DNA from: Elusimicrobiota bacterium
Lineage (GTDB): Bacteria > Elusimicrobiota > Elusimicrobia > FEN-1173
DNA: 64,000 bases
Assembly (NCBI GenBank): GCA_016721625.1
Contig: JADKHR010000001.1
Location: 2,356,001-2,420,000 of the forward strand
Reading direction: 5' to 3'
The translations under genes and the position numbers were made by a program. Of this stretch, positions 25,819 to 35,542 are shown piece after piece (position 1 is the first letter of the stretch; each line of letters starts with the position of its first letter). The notes under the pieces are model-generated. The model made no database searches. It had not been told where the DNA came from and was given only the letters and a program-made list of their open reading frames with translations.

Positions 25819-27674
25819 ATCGGCGGTTCTTCTCCCTCGTGGTTTCCTTGGTGGGGGTCTATTTGGTGTACGCCTTGGTGTCCTGCGGCGGGCCGGCGGG
25901 GGCGCCGGATCGGTTGTTCGGCGAACTCCCGGCGTTAAACGGGGGGCGCGTGAAACCCCTGGACTCCCTGGCCCGCCAATCGCTTCTCCTTCTTTCCGGC
26001 CGACAAACCGCTCGGCTGAACAAACATTCCGTCACCGCGACCCACTGGCTGATGGAGATGGTTTTCCGTCCATCGGCGGCCGACGCCTATCCTGTATTTG
26101 AAATCGACGATCCGGACGTCCTGGGCCTGATCGGAATCCAGCAGAGCGCCCAGCGGCGCTTCACCTTTCTGGACCTCCAACCGCACCTGGGCGAACTTCA
26201 GACCCAGGCCAACCGCGCCCAGGAAGTGCGGGCGGAACAGCGATCGCGGTTCCAGACCGCCGTTTTGCGGCTCGGGGAAAAGGTGTTTCTCTATTGGCGC
26301 CTGCAAAACACCCTCCAGCTCACGGACGCCGACGCCCAGCTCCCCGGGGTCACAAGTCAAGTTCAGGAAATGTCGGCCTACGAGACCGCCCTGAACGAGC
26401 GGGATGCTCCCTCAAAACCGGCGCGAAAAGATAAAGGGGCCGCCGCTACCCTGGCCGGCGCCGTGGCCGCTTTCCGAGACCGCTATCACACTCTGGCCGA
26501 TCGCGCGGAATTCATGCCCCTTCCCATTCCCCCGGAGTCCGACACCCGTTGGGTCAGCGTCGGCCAGGCCCTGGCGAATCGAGCCGACGGGTCGGCCATG
26601 CTCCCCGGCCTGGGGTTTTTCGCCCGGATGGGAGACGCCTACCGTTCTGACGACGTGGCGGGGTTCCGGGAATCGCTCCGGGACTATCGGCGCTGGCTTT
26701 CCGACAATGCCCCCCGGGCCTTGGCCCACGCCCGGCGCGAGCGCCTGTTCAATCAATACGACCCTTTTTATAAGAGCTTGGTCCTCTATGTCCTCGTCTG
26801 CCTGATGATTTTTGTTTCGTTCCTCCGCTGGCCGGAGTCTCTCCGCCAAGCGGCCTTTGGGATTTTGGTGTTGGCGTTGATCGTTCACACCGGCGGGCTT
26901 TTCGCCCGGGTCATTCTCCAGGGCCGGCCTCCCGTGACGAACCTTTACTCCTCGGCCATCTTCGTCGGTTGGTGCGCGGTGCTCCTGGGGGTCATCCTGG
27001 AACGGATGTTCCGGAACGGGCTGGGGGCTCTGGGCGCCGCGGCCATCGGATTTCTGACCCAGATCATCGCGCTTCACCTGTCGGCCCAGGGCGACACCAT
27101 GGAAATGATGCGCGCGGTCCTCGACTCCAACTTCTGGCTGGCGACCCACGTGGTGACGGTGACGGTGGGATACAGTTCCACCTTCCTGTCCGGCGCCCTC
27201 GCCATCGTATTCATCCTGCGGGGCCTCTTCAGCACAAAACTCTCCGAGGACTCCGCCCAAAACCTCACGCGCATGGTGTATGGAATCGTGTGTTTCAGCA
27301 TGTTCTTCAGTTTCATCGGGACCGTCCTGGGCGGCATTTGGGCCGACCAGAGCTGGGGGCGATTCTGGGGTTGGGACCCTAAAGAAAACGGCGCCCTCAT
27401 GATCGTGTTCTGGAACGCCCTCATCCTCCACGTCTGGTGGGGAAAAATGGTGACCCGTCGAGGCCTCATGGTGATGGCGGTTTTCGGCAACGTCATCACC
27501 GCCCTCTCTTGGTTCGGCGTCAACATGCTGGGCATCGGCCTTCACTCCTACGGTTTCATGGACAAGGCGTTCCCTTGGCTCCTCACCTTCTGCATCGCCC
27601 AACTGGTTCTGATGGCCCTGGGCGCTCTCCCCGCCCGGTTCTGGTCTTCTCCCTCCAACGACGCTGGCCGTTGA
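25815..27674 (+). CDS. ccsA: CcsA/ResC heme-handling protein with N-terminal extension
   Basis: The 619-residue protein begins at an ATG within the resB stop. The first ~330 residues are a signal/anchor plus a soluble region containing LNGGRVKPLDSLARQSLL, a segment seen in long CcsA proteins. The C-terminal half has about eight helices with the heme-binding tryptophan-rich motif WGRFWGWDPKENGALM and flanking histidines. It is the core heme exporter/ligase of system II cytochrome c maturation. No c-type cytochrome gene is present in the window. Confidence 0.9.
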   Translation: MNRRFFSLVVSLVGVYLVYALVSCGGPAGAPDRLFGELPALNGGRVKPLDSLARQSLLLLSGRQTARLNKHSVTATHWLMEMVFRPSAADAYPVFEIDDPDVLGLIGIQQSAQRRFTFLDLQPHLGELQTQANRAQEVRAEQRSRFQTAVLRLGEKVFLYWRLQNTLQLTDADAQLPGVTSQVQEMSAYETALNERDAPSKPARKDKGAAATLAGAVAAFRDRYHTLADRAEFMPLPIPPESDTRWVSVGQALANRADGSAMLPGLGFFARMGDAYRSDDVAGFRESLRDYRRWLSDNAPRALAHARRERLFNQYDPFYKSLVLYVLVCLMIFVSFLRWPESLRQAAFGILVLALIVHTGGLFARVILQGRPPVTNLYSSAIFVGWCAVLLGVILERMFRNGLGALGAAAIGFLTQIIALHLSAQGDTMEMMRAVLDSNFWLATHVVTVTVGYSSTFLSGALAIVFILRGLFSTKLSEDSAQNLTRMVYGIVCFSMFFSFIGTVLGGIWADQSWGRFWGWDPKENGALMIVFWNALILHVWWGKMVTRRGLMVMAVFGNVITALSWFGVNMLGIGLHSYGFMDKAFPWLLTFCIAQLVLMALGALPARFWSSPSNDAGR

Positions 27675-27721
27675 TTCGCTTTCGCCGCCGGAAAAAAAAA
27701 TAGATAATGGGGACGACGCCT

Positions 27722-28282
27722 ATGTCCGCCAAACGACTTCACAACGAAACCGAGATCCGGTCCGCCCTGCGCGACATCGCGCTGAACATCGCCACCCGTG
27801 TGGCGGCCCCGAAAAGCCAATGGGCTCTGGTGGGTATTCACCGGCGCGGCGTTCCCCTGGCGCACCGCCTGGCGGCGGCACTGGAGGAACGGAGCGTTCC
27901 GGCGCTTCCCGTGGGGAGCCTGGACATCACTTTTTACCGGGATGACGCAGGCGAGACGCCCCTCAACCCCGTCGTACAGGAGACGGACCTCCCCTTTGAC
28001 GTTTCGGGCAAAGTGGTCTTCTTGGTGGACGACGTGCTCTTTACGGGACGCACGATCCGGTGCGCCCTGGACGAACTGATGGATTTTGGTCGGCCGGCGC
28101 GGGTCTATTTGGTCGCCCTGTTGGACCGGGGCCACCGGGAACTTCCGATCCAGGCCGATTTCGTGGGCAAAACGATTCCCACGGAACGCGACGAGCGGGT
28201 GGACGTCCACCTGACGGAAATCGACGGAGAAGACGCCGTCTGGCTGTCTCCGCCGGGCGAACGGAGCGACCGGAAACGATGA
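27722..28282 (+). CDS. pyrR: PyrR regulator / uracil phosphoribosyltransferase
   Basis: The 186-residue protein has the type I PRTase fold, with the PRPP loop VVFLVDDVLFTGRTIRCALDEL and the N-terminal ALVGIHRRGVPLAHRLA. In Bacillus, PyrR binds pyr mRNA and controls attenuation by UMP; many orthologues also make UMP from uracil. It heads the pyr operon here. No anti-terminator or terminator pair is visible in the short upstream gap, so control by attenuation is not supported at this site. The ATG at 27722 is preferred over 27707 because GGGGA precedes it. The stop overlaps pyrB (ATGA). Confidence 0.92.
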   Translation: MSAKRLHNETEIRSALRDIALNIATRVAAPKSQWALVGIHRRGVPLAHRLAAALEERSVPALPVGSLDITFYRDDAGETPLNPVVQETDLPFDVSGKVVFLVDDVLFTGRTIRCALDELMDFGRPARVYLVALLDRGHRELPIQADFVGKTIPTERDERVDVHLTEIDGEDAVWLSPPGERSDRKR

Positions 28283-29268
28283 AAGACCTCCTGGGTTTGG
28301 AATCGCTTTCCGCCGCGCAAATCGGCTACATTTTGGACGTGGCGCGGCCCATGAAAAGCCTGTTCACCCGGTCTATCAAAAAAGTCCCGGTGCTTCGAGG
28401 GAAAACGGTCGCTCTCCTCTTTTTCGAAGCCTCCACCCGCACGCGCAGTTCCTTTGAGCTCGCGGCCAAACGGCTCTCCGCGGACACGCTTTCCTTCACC
28501 GCTTCCACCAGTTCCGTCACCAAGGGGGAGTCGCTTCTGGACACCGCCAAGACCTACGAGGCCATGAAAGTGGATTTCCTCGTGATGCGCCATTCGGCTT
28601 CCGGCGCTCCGGCGCTGGTGGCCCCGGAAGTCAAGGCTCACGTGATCAATGCCGGGGACGGTTCCCACGAACATCCCACCCAGGGGCTCTTGGACCTCTT
28701 CACGATTTTGGAAAAGAAAAGAAAAATGGAGGGCCTGCGCGTGGTCATCCTGGGGGACATCCTCCATTCCCGCGTGGCGCGGTCCAACCTCTGGGGGTTG
28801 ACGAAACTCGGGGCCCACGTGACGGTGTGCGGACCGGCCACCTTGATCCCGCCGGGGCTTCCGGAAATTTTCGGGCCCAGCGTGTCGGTGTCGACGGACC
28901 TGGACGAAGCCTTGGACGGAGCCGATGTCATCAACGTGCTCCGCCTCCAGCGCGAGCGCCAACAGGGCGACTACTTCCCCACCGTGCGGGAATACACGGA
29001 ACTTTTCGGACTGACCACCGAACGGTTAAGGCGTGCCAAGCCCGACTGCCTGGTTCTCCACCCTGGGCCCATGAACCGGGGTCTGGAGATTTCGTCCGAA
29101 GTGGCCGACGGGCCGCGGTCACAGATCCTCGAACAGGTGACGAACGGCATCGCTGTGCGCATGGCCGTGCTTCACCTTTTTTCCGGTCCCGATGGATTGC
29201 CGTCGGTGATACCGGACAGCCAACGGACGGCCAAGGCCGTTCAGACCACCTTCAAGGCCCTCTCATGA
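28279..29268 (+). CDS. pyrB: Aspartate carbamoyltransferase catalytic chain
   Basis: The 329-residue protein has the carbamoyl-phosphate site ASTRTRSSFELA, the HPTQGLLDLFTI motif and the aspartate-side LHPGPMNRGLEI loop. It condenses carbamoyl phosphate with aspartate, the committed pyrimidine step. No pyrI regulatory chain is present, suggesting a PyrI-independent catalytic trimer regulated by PyrR or not at all. It overlaps pyrR and pyrC by 4 bases on both sides. Confidence 0.97.
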   Translation: MKDLLGLESLSAAQIGYILDVARPMKSLFTRSIKKVPVLRGKTVALLFFEASTRTRSSFELAAKRLSADTLSFTASTSSVTKGESLLDTAKTYEAMKVDFLVMRHSASGAPALVAPEVKAHVINAGDGSHEHPTQGLLDLFTILEKKRKMEGLRVVILGDILHSRVARSNLWGLTKLGAHVTVCGPATLIPPGLPEIFGPSVSVSTDLDEALDGADVINVLRLQRERQQGDYFPTVREYTELFGLTTERLRRAKPDCLVLHPGPMNRGLEISSEVADGPRSQILEQVTNGIAVRMAVLHLFSGPDGLPSVIPDSQRTAKAVQTTFKALS

Positions 29269-30590
29269 ACGCTCCCCTCGTTCCGCCGTCCGCGCCTTTC
29301 CTCATTAAAGGAGGCCGCCTCGTGGACCCGGCCCACCACCGCGACGAGGTTTTGGACCTTTTGGTGGAAAACGGCAAGGTGGCCCGGCTGGGAAAATCCC
29401 TCGCGCTTCCTCCCGGCGGCACGGTGTTGGACGCCAAGGGGATGATCGTCGCCCCGGGCCTCGTGGACATCCACGTCCATCTTCGGGAGCCCGGGAACGA
29501 AGGGGCCGAAACCATCGAGTCGGGAACCTTGGCGGCCGCGGCCGGCGGGGTGACGAGCGTGGTCGCGATGCCCAACACGAATCCGCCCATCGACAGCGGC
29601 ACGGGAATCCGGTTCGTCCTCCGGCGCGCGGCCGAAACGGCCCACGTGCGGGTGTGGCCTTCGGGTTCCATCACCCTGGGCCGCGCCGGGGAAAAGTTGG
29701 CCGAGATCGGCGGGATGGTCCAGGCCGGCGCCGTGGCCGTGACGGACGACGGGAATTCCGTTCCCGACACGCAACTCCTCCGGCGGGCCTTGGACTACGC
29801 CAAGATGTTCGAGGTAACGGTGATCGAACACGCCGAAGACAAATCTCTGATGGGTGACGGGGTCATGAACGAAGGCGCTCTGGCCACGCGGCTGGGCTAC
29901 AAGGGCATTCCCCGCCAATCCGAGTCCATCGCGGCGGCCAGGAACATCGCCTTGGCGGAACTGACCGGCGCCCATCTCCATTTGACGCACATCTCGACCC
30001 GGGAAACCGTGGACCTCGTCCGCCGGGCCAAAAAGAAGGGGCTCCGCGTGACGGCGGACTGCACGCCGCACCATTTCACTTTGACGGAAGAGGCCGTGGT
30101 TCGTTGCGGAACCAACGCCAAGATGAACCCTCCGCTTCGGGGCGACGACGACCGCCGGGCCTTGGTAGAAGGGTTGGCGGACGGGACCATCGACGCCATC
30201 GCCACCGACCACGCCCCGCACACCCGGGCCTCCAAAGAACAGGAATTTTCCGCCGCTCCCTTCGGGGTGATCGGGCTGGAAACGCTCTTGCCCCTGACCG
30301 TCACCCAACTGATCGAGCCCGGTCATCTCTCCTGGATGGAGGCGATCCGTCGCCTGGCCACCAACCCCGCCAAGATCCTCAGCCTTCCCGTGGGCCACCT
30401 GGGGGAGGGCGCGCCGGCGGACCTCGTGGTCATCGATCCCGCCGAGGAGCGGACCGTGACGGGGTTCAGTTCGCGGAGCCAAAATTCACCGTTTTTAGGA
30501 TGGACCCTTCGCGGGTTTCCTCAACTGGTCCTGGTGGAGGGACGGGTGATCCTCCGCCGCGAAGCGGTTCGGGTCGCGGCCTCGTCCTAA
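29265..30590 (+). CDS. pyrC: Dihydroorotase
   Basis: The 441-residue class I (multifunctional-type) dihydroorotase has the metal-binding DIHVHLREPG near residue 62, MPNTNPPID, HLTHIST and the catalytic Asp in ATDHAPH. It is a zinc amidohydrolase that closes carbamoyl-aspartate to dihydroorotate. The start ATG lies inside the pyrB stop, implying coupling; the next gene starts directly after its stop. Confidence 0.97.
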   Translation: MNAPLVPPSAPFLIKGGRLVDPAHHRDEVLDLLVENGKVARLGKSLALPPGGTVLDAKGMIVAPGLVDIHVHLREPGNEGAETIESGTLAAAAGGVTSVVAMPNTNPPIDSGTGIRFVLRRAAETAHVRVWPSGSITLGRAGEKLAEIGGMVQAGAVAVTDDGNSVPDTQLLRRALDYAKMFEVTVIEHAEDKSLMGDGVMNEGALATRLGYKGIPRQSESIAAARNIALAELTGAHLHLTHISTRETVDLVRRAKKKGLRVTADCTPHHFTLTEEAVVRCGTNAKMNPPLRGDDDRRALVEGLADGTIDAIATDHAPHTRASKEQEFSAAPFGVIGLETLLPLTVTQLIEPGHLSWMEAIRRLATNPAKILSLPVGHLGEGAPADLVVIDPAEERTVTGFSSRSQNSPFLGWTLRGFPQLVLVEGRVILRREAVRVAASS

Positions 30591-31694
30591 GTGGGCCTGG
30601 GCGCGCTGTTTTACCGGAAACTCCTCCGGCCGGCGCTCTTTCTTCTCGCTCCTGAAACCGCCCACGGCGTGGCCGTGGCGATCCTCCAGGCGGCCGCGCC
30701 AGTGGCGGGGTGGGGACGGCCTTTTTTTAAAACCGACGATCCCCGGGGTGTCGTGGTGCTGGGGACCGGCGCCGACGCGCTCCGTTTTTCCAATCCCGTC
30801 GGGTTGGCCGCCGGGTTCGACAAGGACGGGGAAGCCCTGGCCGCGCTGGCGTCCCTGGGATTCGGGTTCATCGAGGTCGGAACCGTGACCCCTCGACCCC
30901 AGCCCGGAAACCCGAAACCCCGGCTGTTTCGTTTTCCGAATCAGCGGGCCCTGGTGAACCGGTTGGGGTTCAACAACGCCGGGGCCGAGGCGCTGGCCCG
31001 ACGATTGGGGCGCGGTCCGCGTTTGGGCATCCCGCTGGGGATCAACATCGGGAAAAACAAGGACACGCCCAACGATCGGGCGGTGGACGATTATTTGTTT
31101 TGCTTGGACCGGCTTTTTGATTTCGCCGACTTTTTCATCGTGAATGTCAGTTCTCCCAATACTCCCGGCCTCCGATCGCTTCAGTCGGCCGACGTGTTGG
31201 AACCGCTCTTGACCGCTCTTCGCCGTCGGGCGGCGGCGTTGAGAGAGGAGCGACGAAAGCCCAAACGCCCCCTCCTTTTCGTCAAGCTGTCTCCCGACGA
31301 GACCGATTATGCGGATAGGGTGGAAACCGTGGTCCGGTCGGGTTTCGATGGAATCGTGGCCACGAACACGTCTCGAAACCGCGCCGGGCTCCCGGCCGAA
31401 GCTCCCCCCGAGGGGGGGATGAGCGGGGCCCCGCTCCTTGACCTTTCGACGGAAGCCCTCCGGAAAATCGCCCGGGCGTCCCGGGGCCGATTGGCCTTGA
31501 TTGGCGTGGGGGGGATCTTTCAGGGGGAGGACGCATTGGAAAAGGTGATGGCCGGGGCCTCGCTCGTGGAACTCTACACCGGTTTCGTCTACGGCGGGCC
31601 GGGAACGGCCAAGGCGGTGGCGCGGCGGCTTCCTCGCTTGACCGCCCGGGCCGGGTTCCGCACGGTTCAGGAGGCGGTGGGGAAAGGATTATGA
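30591..31694 (+). CDS. pyrD: Dihydroorotate dehydrogenase (quinone), class 2
   Basis: The 367-residue protein starts at a GTG abutting the pyrC stop. The N-terminal amphipathic extension FYRKLLRPALFLLAPETAHG is characteristic of membrane-associated class 2 enzymes. FMN-binding motifs include VGLAAGFDKDGEAL, NRLGFNNAGAEAL and VNVSSPNTPGLRSLQ. It oxidises dihydroorotate and passes electrons to the quinone pool, so the host has a respiratory quinone. It overlaps pyrF (ATGA). Confidence 0.97.
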   Translation: MGLGALFYRKLLRPALFLLAPETAHGVAVAILQAAAPVAGWGRPFFKTDDPRGVVVLGTGADALRFSNPVGLAAGFDKDGEALAALASLGFGFIEVGTVTPRPQPGNPKPRLFRFPNQRALVNRLGFNNAGAEALARRLGRGPRLGIPLGINIGKNKDTPNDRAVDDYLFCLDRLFDFADFFIVNVSSPNTPGLRSLQSADVLEPLLTALRRRAAALREERRKPKRPLLFVKLSPDETDYADRVETVVRSGFDGIVATNTSRNRAGLPAEAPPEGGMSGAPLLDLSTEALRKIARASRGRLALIGVGGIFQGEDALEKVMAGASLVELYTGFVYGGPGTAKAVARRLPRLTARAGFRTVQEAVGKGL

Positions 31695-32386
31695 AATCAA
31701 GGGAACTGATCGTGGCGTTGGATCTGGAGGGGGAGGAGGCCCGGGGGCTGGTCCGCCGCCTGGGTCCCGCGGTGGATTTTTATAAGGTTCCCCCGGCGGC
31801 GACGCTGAACGATCCGCGGTTGATCGGCTGGCTTCTGGCCCGAAAAAAACGGGTGTTTCTCGACTGCAAGTGGTTCGATATCCCCACCCAGGTCCGCCGT
31901 TCCGTGGAGGCGGCGGGGCGGTTGGGCGTGACGGCGGTCACCCTTCACGCCGGGGCGGGAAGGGCCGTGATGTCGGCCGCCTTGTCCGCGCGGCCGCGGC
32001 CCCTGGTGTGGGGCGTCACGGTCTTGACGAGTTTCGGGTCGGAAGATTTGAGGGAGGTGGGCCTTCGGGTCCTTCCCTCCGTTCAGGTTCTTCGGTTGGC
32101 CCGTTTGGCCCAGCGCGCGGGGCTGGACGGGTTGGTCTGTTCTCCTCAAGAGGTGGCTTCGCTCCGAAGGGCGGGGATCCGCCTGCCGCTCGTCACTCCG
32201 GGCATTCAATTCGGGGGGCTCGTGGGCGCGGACCAAAAACGCACGGCCACTCCGGAGAAGGCCTGGGGGGCCGGGGCCAACCACCTGGTGGTGGGGCGAA
32301 GCATTTTGGAGGCGCCGGATCCCGCCCAGGTGGCTCGGGAAATCCTAGAATTAGGCCGCCGCGGTTCACGAAAAGCGAAAGGATGA
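31691..32386 (+). CDS. pyrF: Orotidine 5'-phosphate decarboxylase
   Basis: The 231-residue protein has the catalytic D-x-K-x-x-D array, here LDCKWFDIPTQVRRS, plus the C-terminal phosphate-binding LVVGRSILEAPDP. It catalyses the last step to UMP. The start overlaps the pyrD stop. Confidence 0.95.
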   Translation: MKSRELIVALDLEGEEARGLVRRLGPAVDFYKVPPAATLNDPRLIGWLLARKKRVFLDCKWFDIPTQVRRSVEAAGRLGVTAVTLHAGAGRAVMSAALSARPRPLVWGVTVLTSFGSEDLREVGLRVLPSVQVLRLARLAQRAGLDGLVCSPQEVASLRRAGIRLPLVTPGIQFGGLVGADQKRTATPEKAWGAGANHLVVGRSILEAPDPAQVAREILELGRRGSRKAKG

Positions 32387-32388
32387 CC

Positions 32389-32826
32389 ATGGACCCGAAC
32401 CTTCCTGAAGTTCGAATTCAAGATGATTTTCACCTCTGGGCGCTTTTTTGCCACCTGAGCATCTTTCTGTCCATCGTCATCCCCTTGGCCAATTACATTG
32501 TTCCGTTGGTCCTCTGGCTTTTGAAACGGAAAGAGTCTCCCTTGGTGGACCACCACGGAAAGGAATCCATCAATTTCCAGATTTCCATGCTGATCTACGG
32601 CATGGGAATCCTGGTTTTTCTCGCTTTCAGCATTCTGCCGTGGATATTCCTGAAATCAAAAATGACTCTGGCCCTGGCGGGGCTTCTTTCTTTGCCGGTC
32701 CTGGCGAGCATCACGGCGGGACTGGTTTTGATTTTAGCGGGCATCATTCTTCCCATCGTCGCCGGAATCAAGGCGTTTCATCGGGAAGATTACCGTTACC
32801 CGGCTATTTTGCGGTTCGTTAAATGA
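32389..32826 (+). CDS. DUF4870-type small membrane protein
   Basis: The 145-residue protein is mostly membrane helices: LWALFCHLSIFLSIVIPLANYIVPLVLWLL, the conserved VDHHGKESINFQISMLIY and two more hydrophobic segments, ending with FHREDYRYPAILRFVK. This is the DUF4870 (Tic20-like) pattern; the function is unknown. The ATG at 32389 has AAAGG about 6 bases upstream; an alternative ATG at 32383 overlaps the pyrF stop. It lies inside the pyr operon between pyrF and pyrE and overlaps pyrE by 4 bases. Confidence 0.85.
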   Translation: MDPNLPEVRIQDDFHLWALFCHLSIFLSIVIPLANYIVPLVLWLLKRKESPLVDHHGKESINFQISMLIYGMGILVFLAFSILPWIFLKSKMTLALAGLLSLPVLASITAGLVLILAGIILPIVAGIKAFHREDYRYPAILRFVK

Positions 32827-33347
32827 GGAGCCTTCCCTCGCGCGTGTACTCGCTCTGCAATTTGAAGGGGTCTTTCAAACTCAGGAGCGGACAGGTTTCC
32901 AACGAATATTTCGACAAGTATCTTTTTGAATCCCAGCCGGAGGTCTTGCGGGAAATCGCCGAGGGGCTCCGGTCTCGGATCCCTCCGGGGACCGAGGTCT
33001 TGGCGGGCTTGGAGATGGGCGGGATTCCGGTGGCGACCGCGCTGTCCCTGGCGTCCGGTTTGCCGGTGGTGTTCGTGCGGAAAAAAGCCAAGGACTATGG
33101 GACCTGCAAGGTGGCCGAGGGGGCGGACGTGACGGGGCGGAAGGTTCTGGTCATTGAGGACGTGGTCACCATGGGCGGAGCGGTCATCGAGGGTGTTCGG
33201 GCCCTGCGGGAGCGTGGGGCCGCCATCGACACGGTGCTGTGCGTGATCGACCGGGAATCCGGCGGCGCGGAAACTTTGAAAAATTCGGGACTCACCTTAA
33301 AGCCCCTCTTCACGGCGACGGAACTGCGAAAGGCGGCGGGAGAATAA
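32823..33347 (+). CDS. pyrE: Orotate phosphoribosyltransferase
   Basis: The 174-residue protein has the PRPP-binding signature VLVIEDVVTMGGAVIEG and the catalytic Lys-rich VFVRKKAKDYG loop. It makes OMP from orotate and PRPP, upstream of PyrF. The order B-C-D-F-E with only a DUF4870 gene inserted gives every step from carbamoyl phosphate to UMP; carbamoyl-phosphate synthase is absent from the window. Confidence 0.95.
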   Translation: MRSLPSRVYSLCNLKGSFKLRSGQVSNEYFDKYLFESQPEVLREIAEGLRSRIPPGTEVLAGLEMGGIPVATALSLASGLPVVFVRKKAKDYGTCKVAEGADVTGRKVLVIEDVVTMGGAVIEGVRALRERGAAIDTVLCVIDRESGGAETLKNSGLTLKPLFTATELRKAAGE

Positions 33348-33349
33348 TC

Positions 33350-34320
33350 ATGGCGAAGAAAACCGCATGGACGTATAAAAAAGCCGGCGTGGACATCGAG
33401 GCGGGGGACGCTCTCGTGGATCGGATCAAGAAACGGCTTCCCGCCATCGGCGATTTCGCGGGGCTCTTTCCGTTCCCTTCCGGCCTGAAGAAACCCTATC
33501 TGGTGGGTTGCACGGACGGGGTGGGGACGAAACTAAAAATCGCCCAGGAATTGGACGGCCATGACACCATCGGCATCGACCTCGTGGCCATGAACGTCAA
33601 CGACCTGATCTGCACCGGCGCGCGTCCGCTTTTCTTCCTGGACTATTTCGCCACGGGCCATTTGGACGTGGGAGTGGCCGAACGGGTGATCGACGGGATG
33701 ATCGACGGTTGCAAACAAGCCGGTTGCGCATTGATCGGGGCGAAACGGCGGAAATGCCCGGGTTCCACAAACCGGGGGAATACGACCTGGCCGGTTTTTC
33801 CGTCGGCGTGGTCGACGAGCCGGACCGCGTCCGAAACGAGAAAATCAAGCCCGGCGACGTCCTCCTGGGCCTCCCCAGTTCGGGGGTCCACTCCAACGGC
33901 TATTCGCTGGTGCGGGTTCTCTTTCGCGGCGCCGACTTAAAAAAGTGGGGGCCCGCGCTTTTGGCGCCCACGAAAATTTACGTCAAGCCGGTTCTCGCCG
34001 CCTTAAAAAAGTTTCCGGGCGCCATCAAGGGCGTCGCCCATATCACCGGCGGCGGGCTTTTGGAGAACGTGCCCCGGTTCCTGCCGAGAAATTGCGACGC
34101 GGCTTTTCATCTCGCGACCTGGCCCATGCCCGAGGTCTTCAACGAAATCCGCCGACGGGGGAACGTGTCGGATACCGAGATGTACCGAACCTTCAACATG
34201 GGTCTCGGCCTGGTGCTGGCCGTGGACCGGTCGAAAGCCGACGCCGTTCAAAAGGCCCTGGCTCCTTGCTTTCACGTGGGCCGCGTCGAGAAAGGCGCGC
34301 GCGCGGTGCGCTTTCTCTAA
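33350..34320 (+). CDS. purM: Phosphoribosylformylglycinamidine cyclo-ligase (AIR synthetase), reading frame interrupted
   Basis: Two frames join to about 323 residues. The first has MAKKTAWTYKKAGVDIEAGD, GTDGVGTKLKIA-like GCTDGVGTKLK and NDLICTGARPLFFLDY. The second has ETAEMPGFHKPGEYDLAGF, GLPSSGVHSNGYSLVR and the C-terminal THITGGG-like domain. The break falls in the signature LIGGETAEMPG: the G run at 33737-33740 has four G where five restore the frame. The enzyme closes FGAM to AIR in purine synthesis. Assembly error is likely because the rest is intact. Confidence 0.88.
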
Positions 34321-34327
34321 GGCGATC

Positions 34328-34906
34328 GTGAAGCGCATCTTTCTCCTGCTGGGGCATCCGGACACCCGAAGTTTCTGCGGGGCCCTGGCCGATATGTACG
34401 AAGCCGGGGCCCGGTCGGCGGGGATGGAGGTCCGGCGGTTGAATTTGGGCGAGCTCGCTTTCGATCCCATCCTTCGGCGGGGGTTCAAGGGCGACCAGGC
34501 GCTGGAGCCCGATCTGGTCCGCGCCCAGGAGGCCATCGCCTGGTGCACCCATTGGGTTCTGGTCTATCCCACCTGGTGGGGTTCCTTTCCCGCCCTGTTG
34601 AAAGGTTTTTTTGATCGCGTCCTTTTACCGGGGTTCGCCTTTAACTACCGTCCCAACAGTTCCCGATGGGACCGTTTTTTGGGCGGGCGGAGCGGGCGGC
34701 TTTTCATCACCTCGGACGCTCCGGCGATTTGGACGAGCCTGGTGTACCGCGGCGCGCCGGCCCAAGTGGTGAAAAAGGCCGTCCTTGATTTCTGCGGGGT
34801 GCGGCCGGTGAAGACGACCTGGTTCCACGGTTTGCGCCGGTCCAGCGACCGGCGGCGGGCCGCCTGGCTGAAAGAGACCCGCCGGTTGGGCGAGGCCGGC
34901 GCGTGA
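34328..34906 (+). CDS. Flavodoxin-fold NAD(P)H-quinone oxidoreductase
   Basis: The 192-residue protein starts at a GTG. It belongs to the MdaB/KefF/YwrO group, with LLGHPDTRSFCGALADMYEAG (FMN phosphate site) and the aromatic loop VYPTWWGSFPALLKGFFDRVL followed by PGFAF. It likely reduces quinones with NAD(P)H and FMN/FAD. Its place between purM and purN looks incidental. Confidence 0.88.
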   Translation: MKRIFLLLGHPDTRSFCGALADMYEAGARSAGMEVRRLNLGELAFDPILRRGFKGDQALEPDLVRAQEAIAWCTHWVLVYPTWWGSFPALLKGFFDRVLLPGFAFNYRPNSSRWDRFLGGRSGRLFITSDAPAIWTSLVYRGAPAQVVKKAVLDFCGVRPVKTTWFHGLRRSSDRRRAAWLKETRRLGEAGA

Positions 34907-34927
34907 GAACCGGCGCGGGGTTTTCCC

Positions 34928-35542
34928 GTGCCTGAGGCGGAGCTGGGGATCGGCGTTCTGGCTTCCGGCGGAGGATCGAATTTTGAGTCGTTGGCCCGCG
35001 CCTGCCGGGACGCCCGGATCCCCGGAGCCGCGGTCCGGCTCCTCATCGTCAACAAAGCGGGGGTCGGCGCCCTGGATCGCGCGGCGCGCCTGGGGATCGA
35101 GGCCATGGTTCTGAGTCCGAAGGATTTCGCGACCCGCGAAGTTTACTTTGAGCGGATCGCCCGGGAACTGGAGTCCCGGGGCGTTCGGTTGGTCTGCCTG
35201 GCGGGGTTTCTCCTGAAAGTCGAGCCTCTTCTGGTCCATCGTTTTCCGGGGCGGATGGTGAACATTCATCCGGCGCTTTTGCCAAAATATGGAGGCCGGG
35301 GGATGTTCGGGCACCATGTCCACGAGGCGGTGTTGAACGCGGGCGACGCCGAATCCGGTTGCACCGTGCATGGGGTGGACGAAGAGTTCGACCACGGCCC
35401 GGTCCTGGCCCAGGCGCGGGTGCCCGTCCTTCCCGGCGACACGGCGGAGACCCTGGCCGCCCGCGTGCTGAAAGAGGAACATCGAATTTATCCGGAGGCG
35501 GTCCGCGACCTGGTCCTTCGACTGAAAAAGGAGATCGCATGA
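34928..35542 (+). CDS. purN: Phosphoribosylglycinamide formyltransferase
   Basis: The 204-residue protein starts at a GTG. Motifs are LASGGGSNFESLA (phosphate site), the catalytic Asn/His of VNIHPALLPKYGG and the Asp of VDEEFDHGPVLAQ. It formylates GAR with 10-formyl-THF in purine synthesis. The stop overlaps the purB start (ATGA). Confidence 0.95.
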   Translation: MPEAELGIGVLASGGGSNFESLARACRDARIPGAAVRLLIVNKAGVGALDRAARLGIEAMVLSPKDFATREVYFERIARELESRGVRLVCLAGFLLKVEPLLVHRFPGRMVNIHPALLPKYGGRGMFGHHVHEAVLNAGDAESGCTVHGVDEEFDHGPVLAQARVPVLPGDTAETLAARVLKEEHRIYPEAVRDLVLRLKKEIA

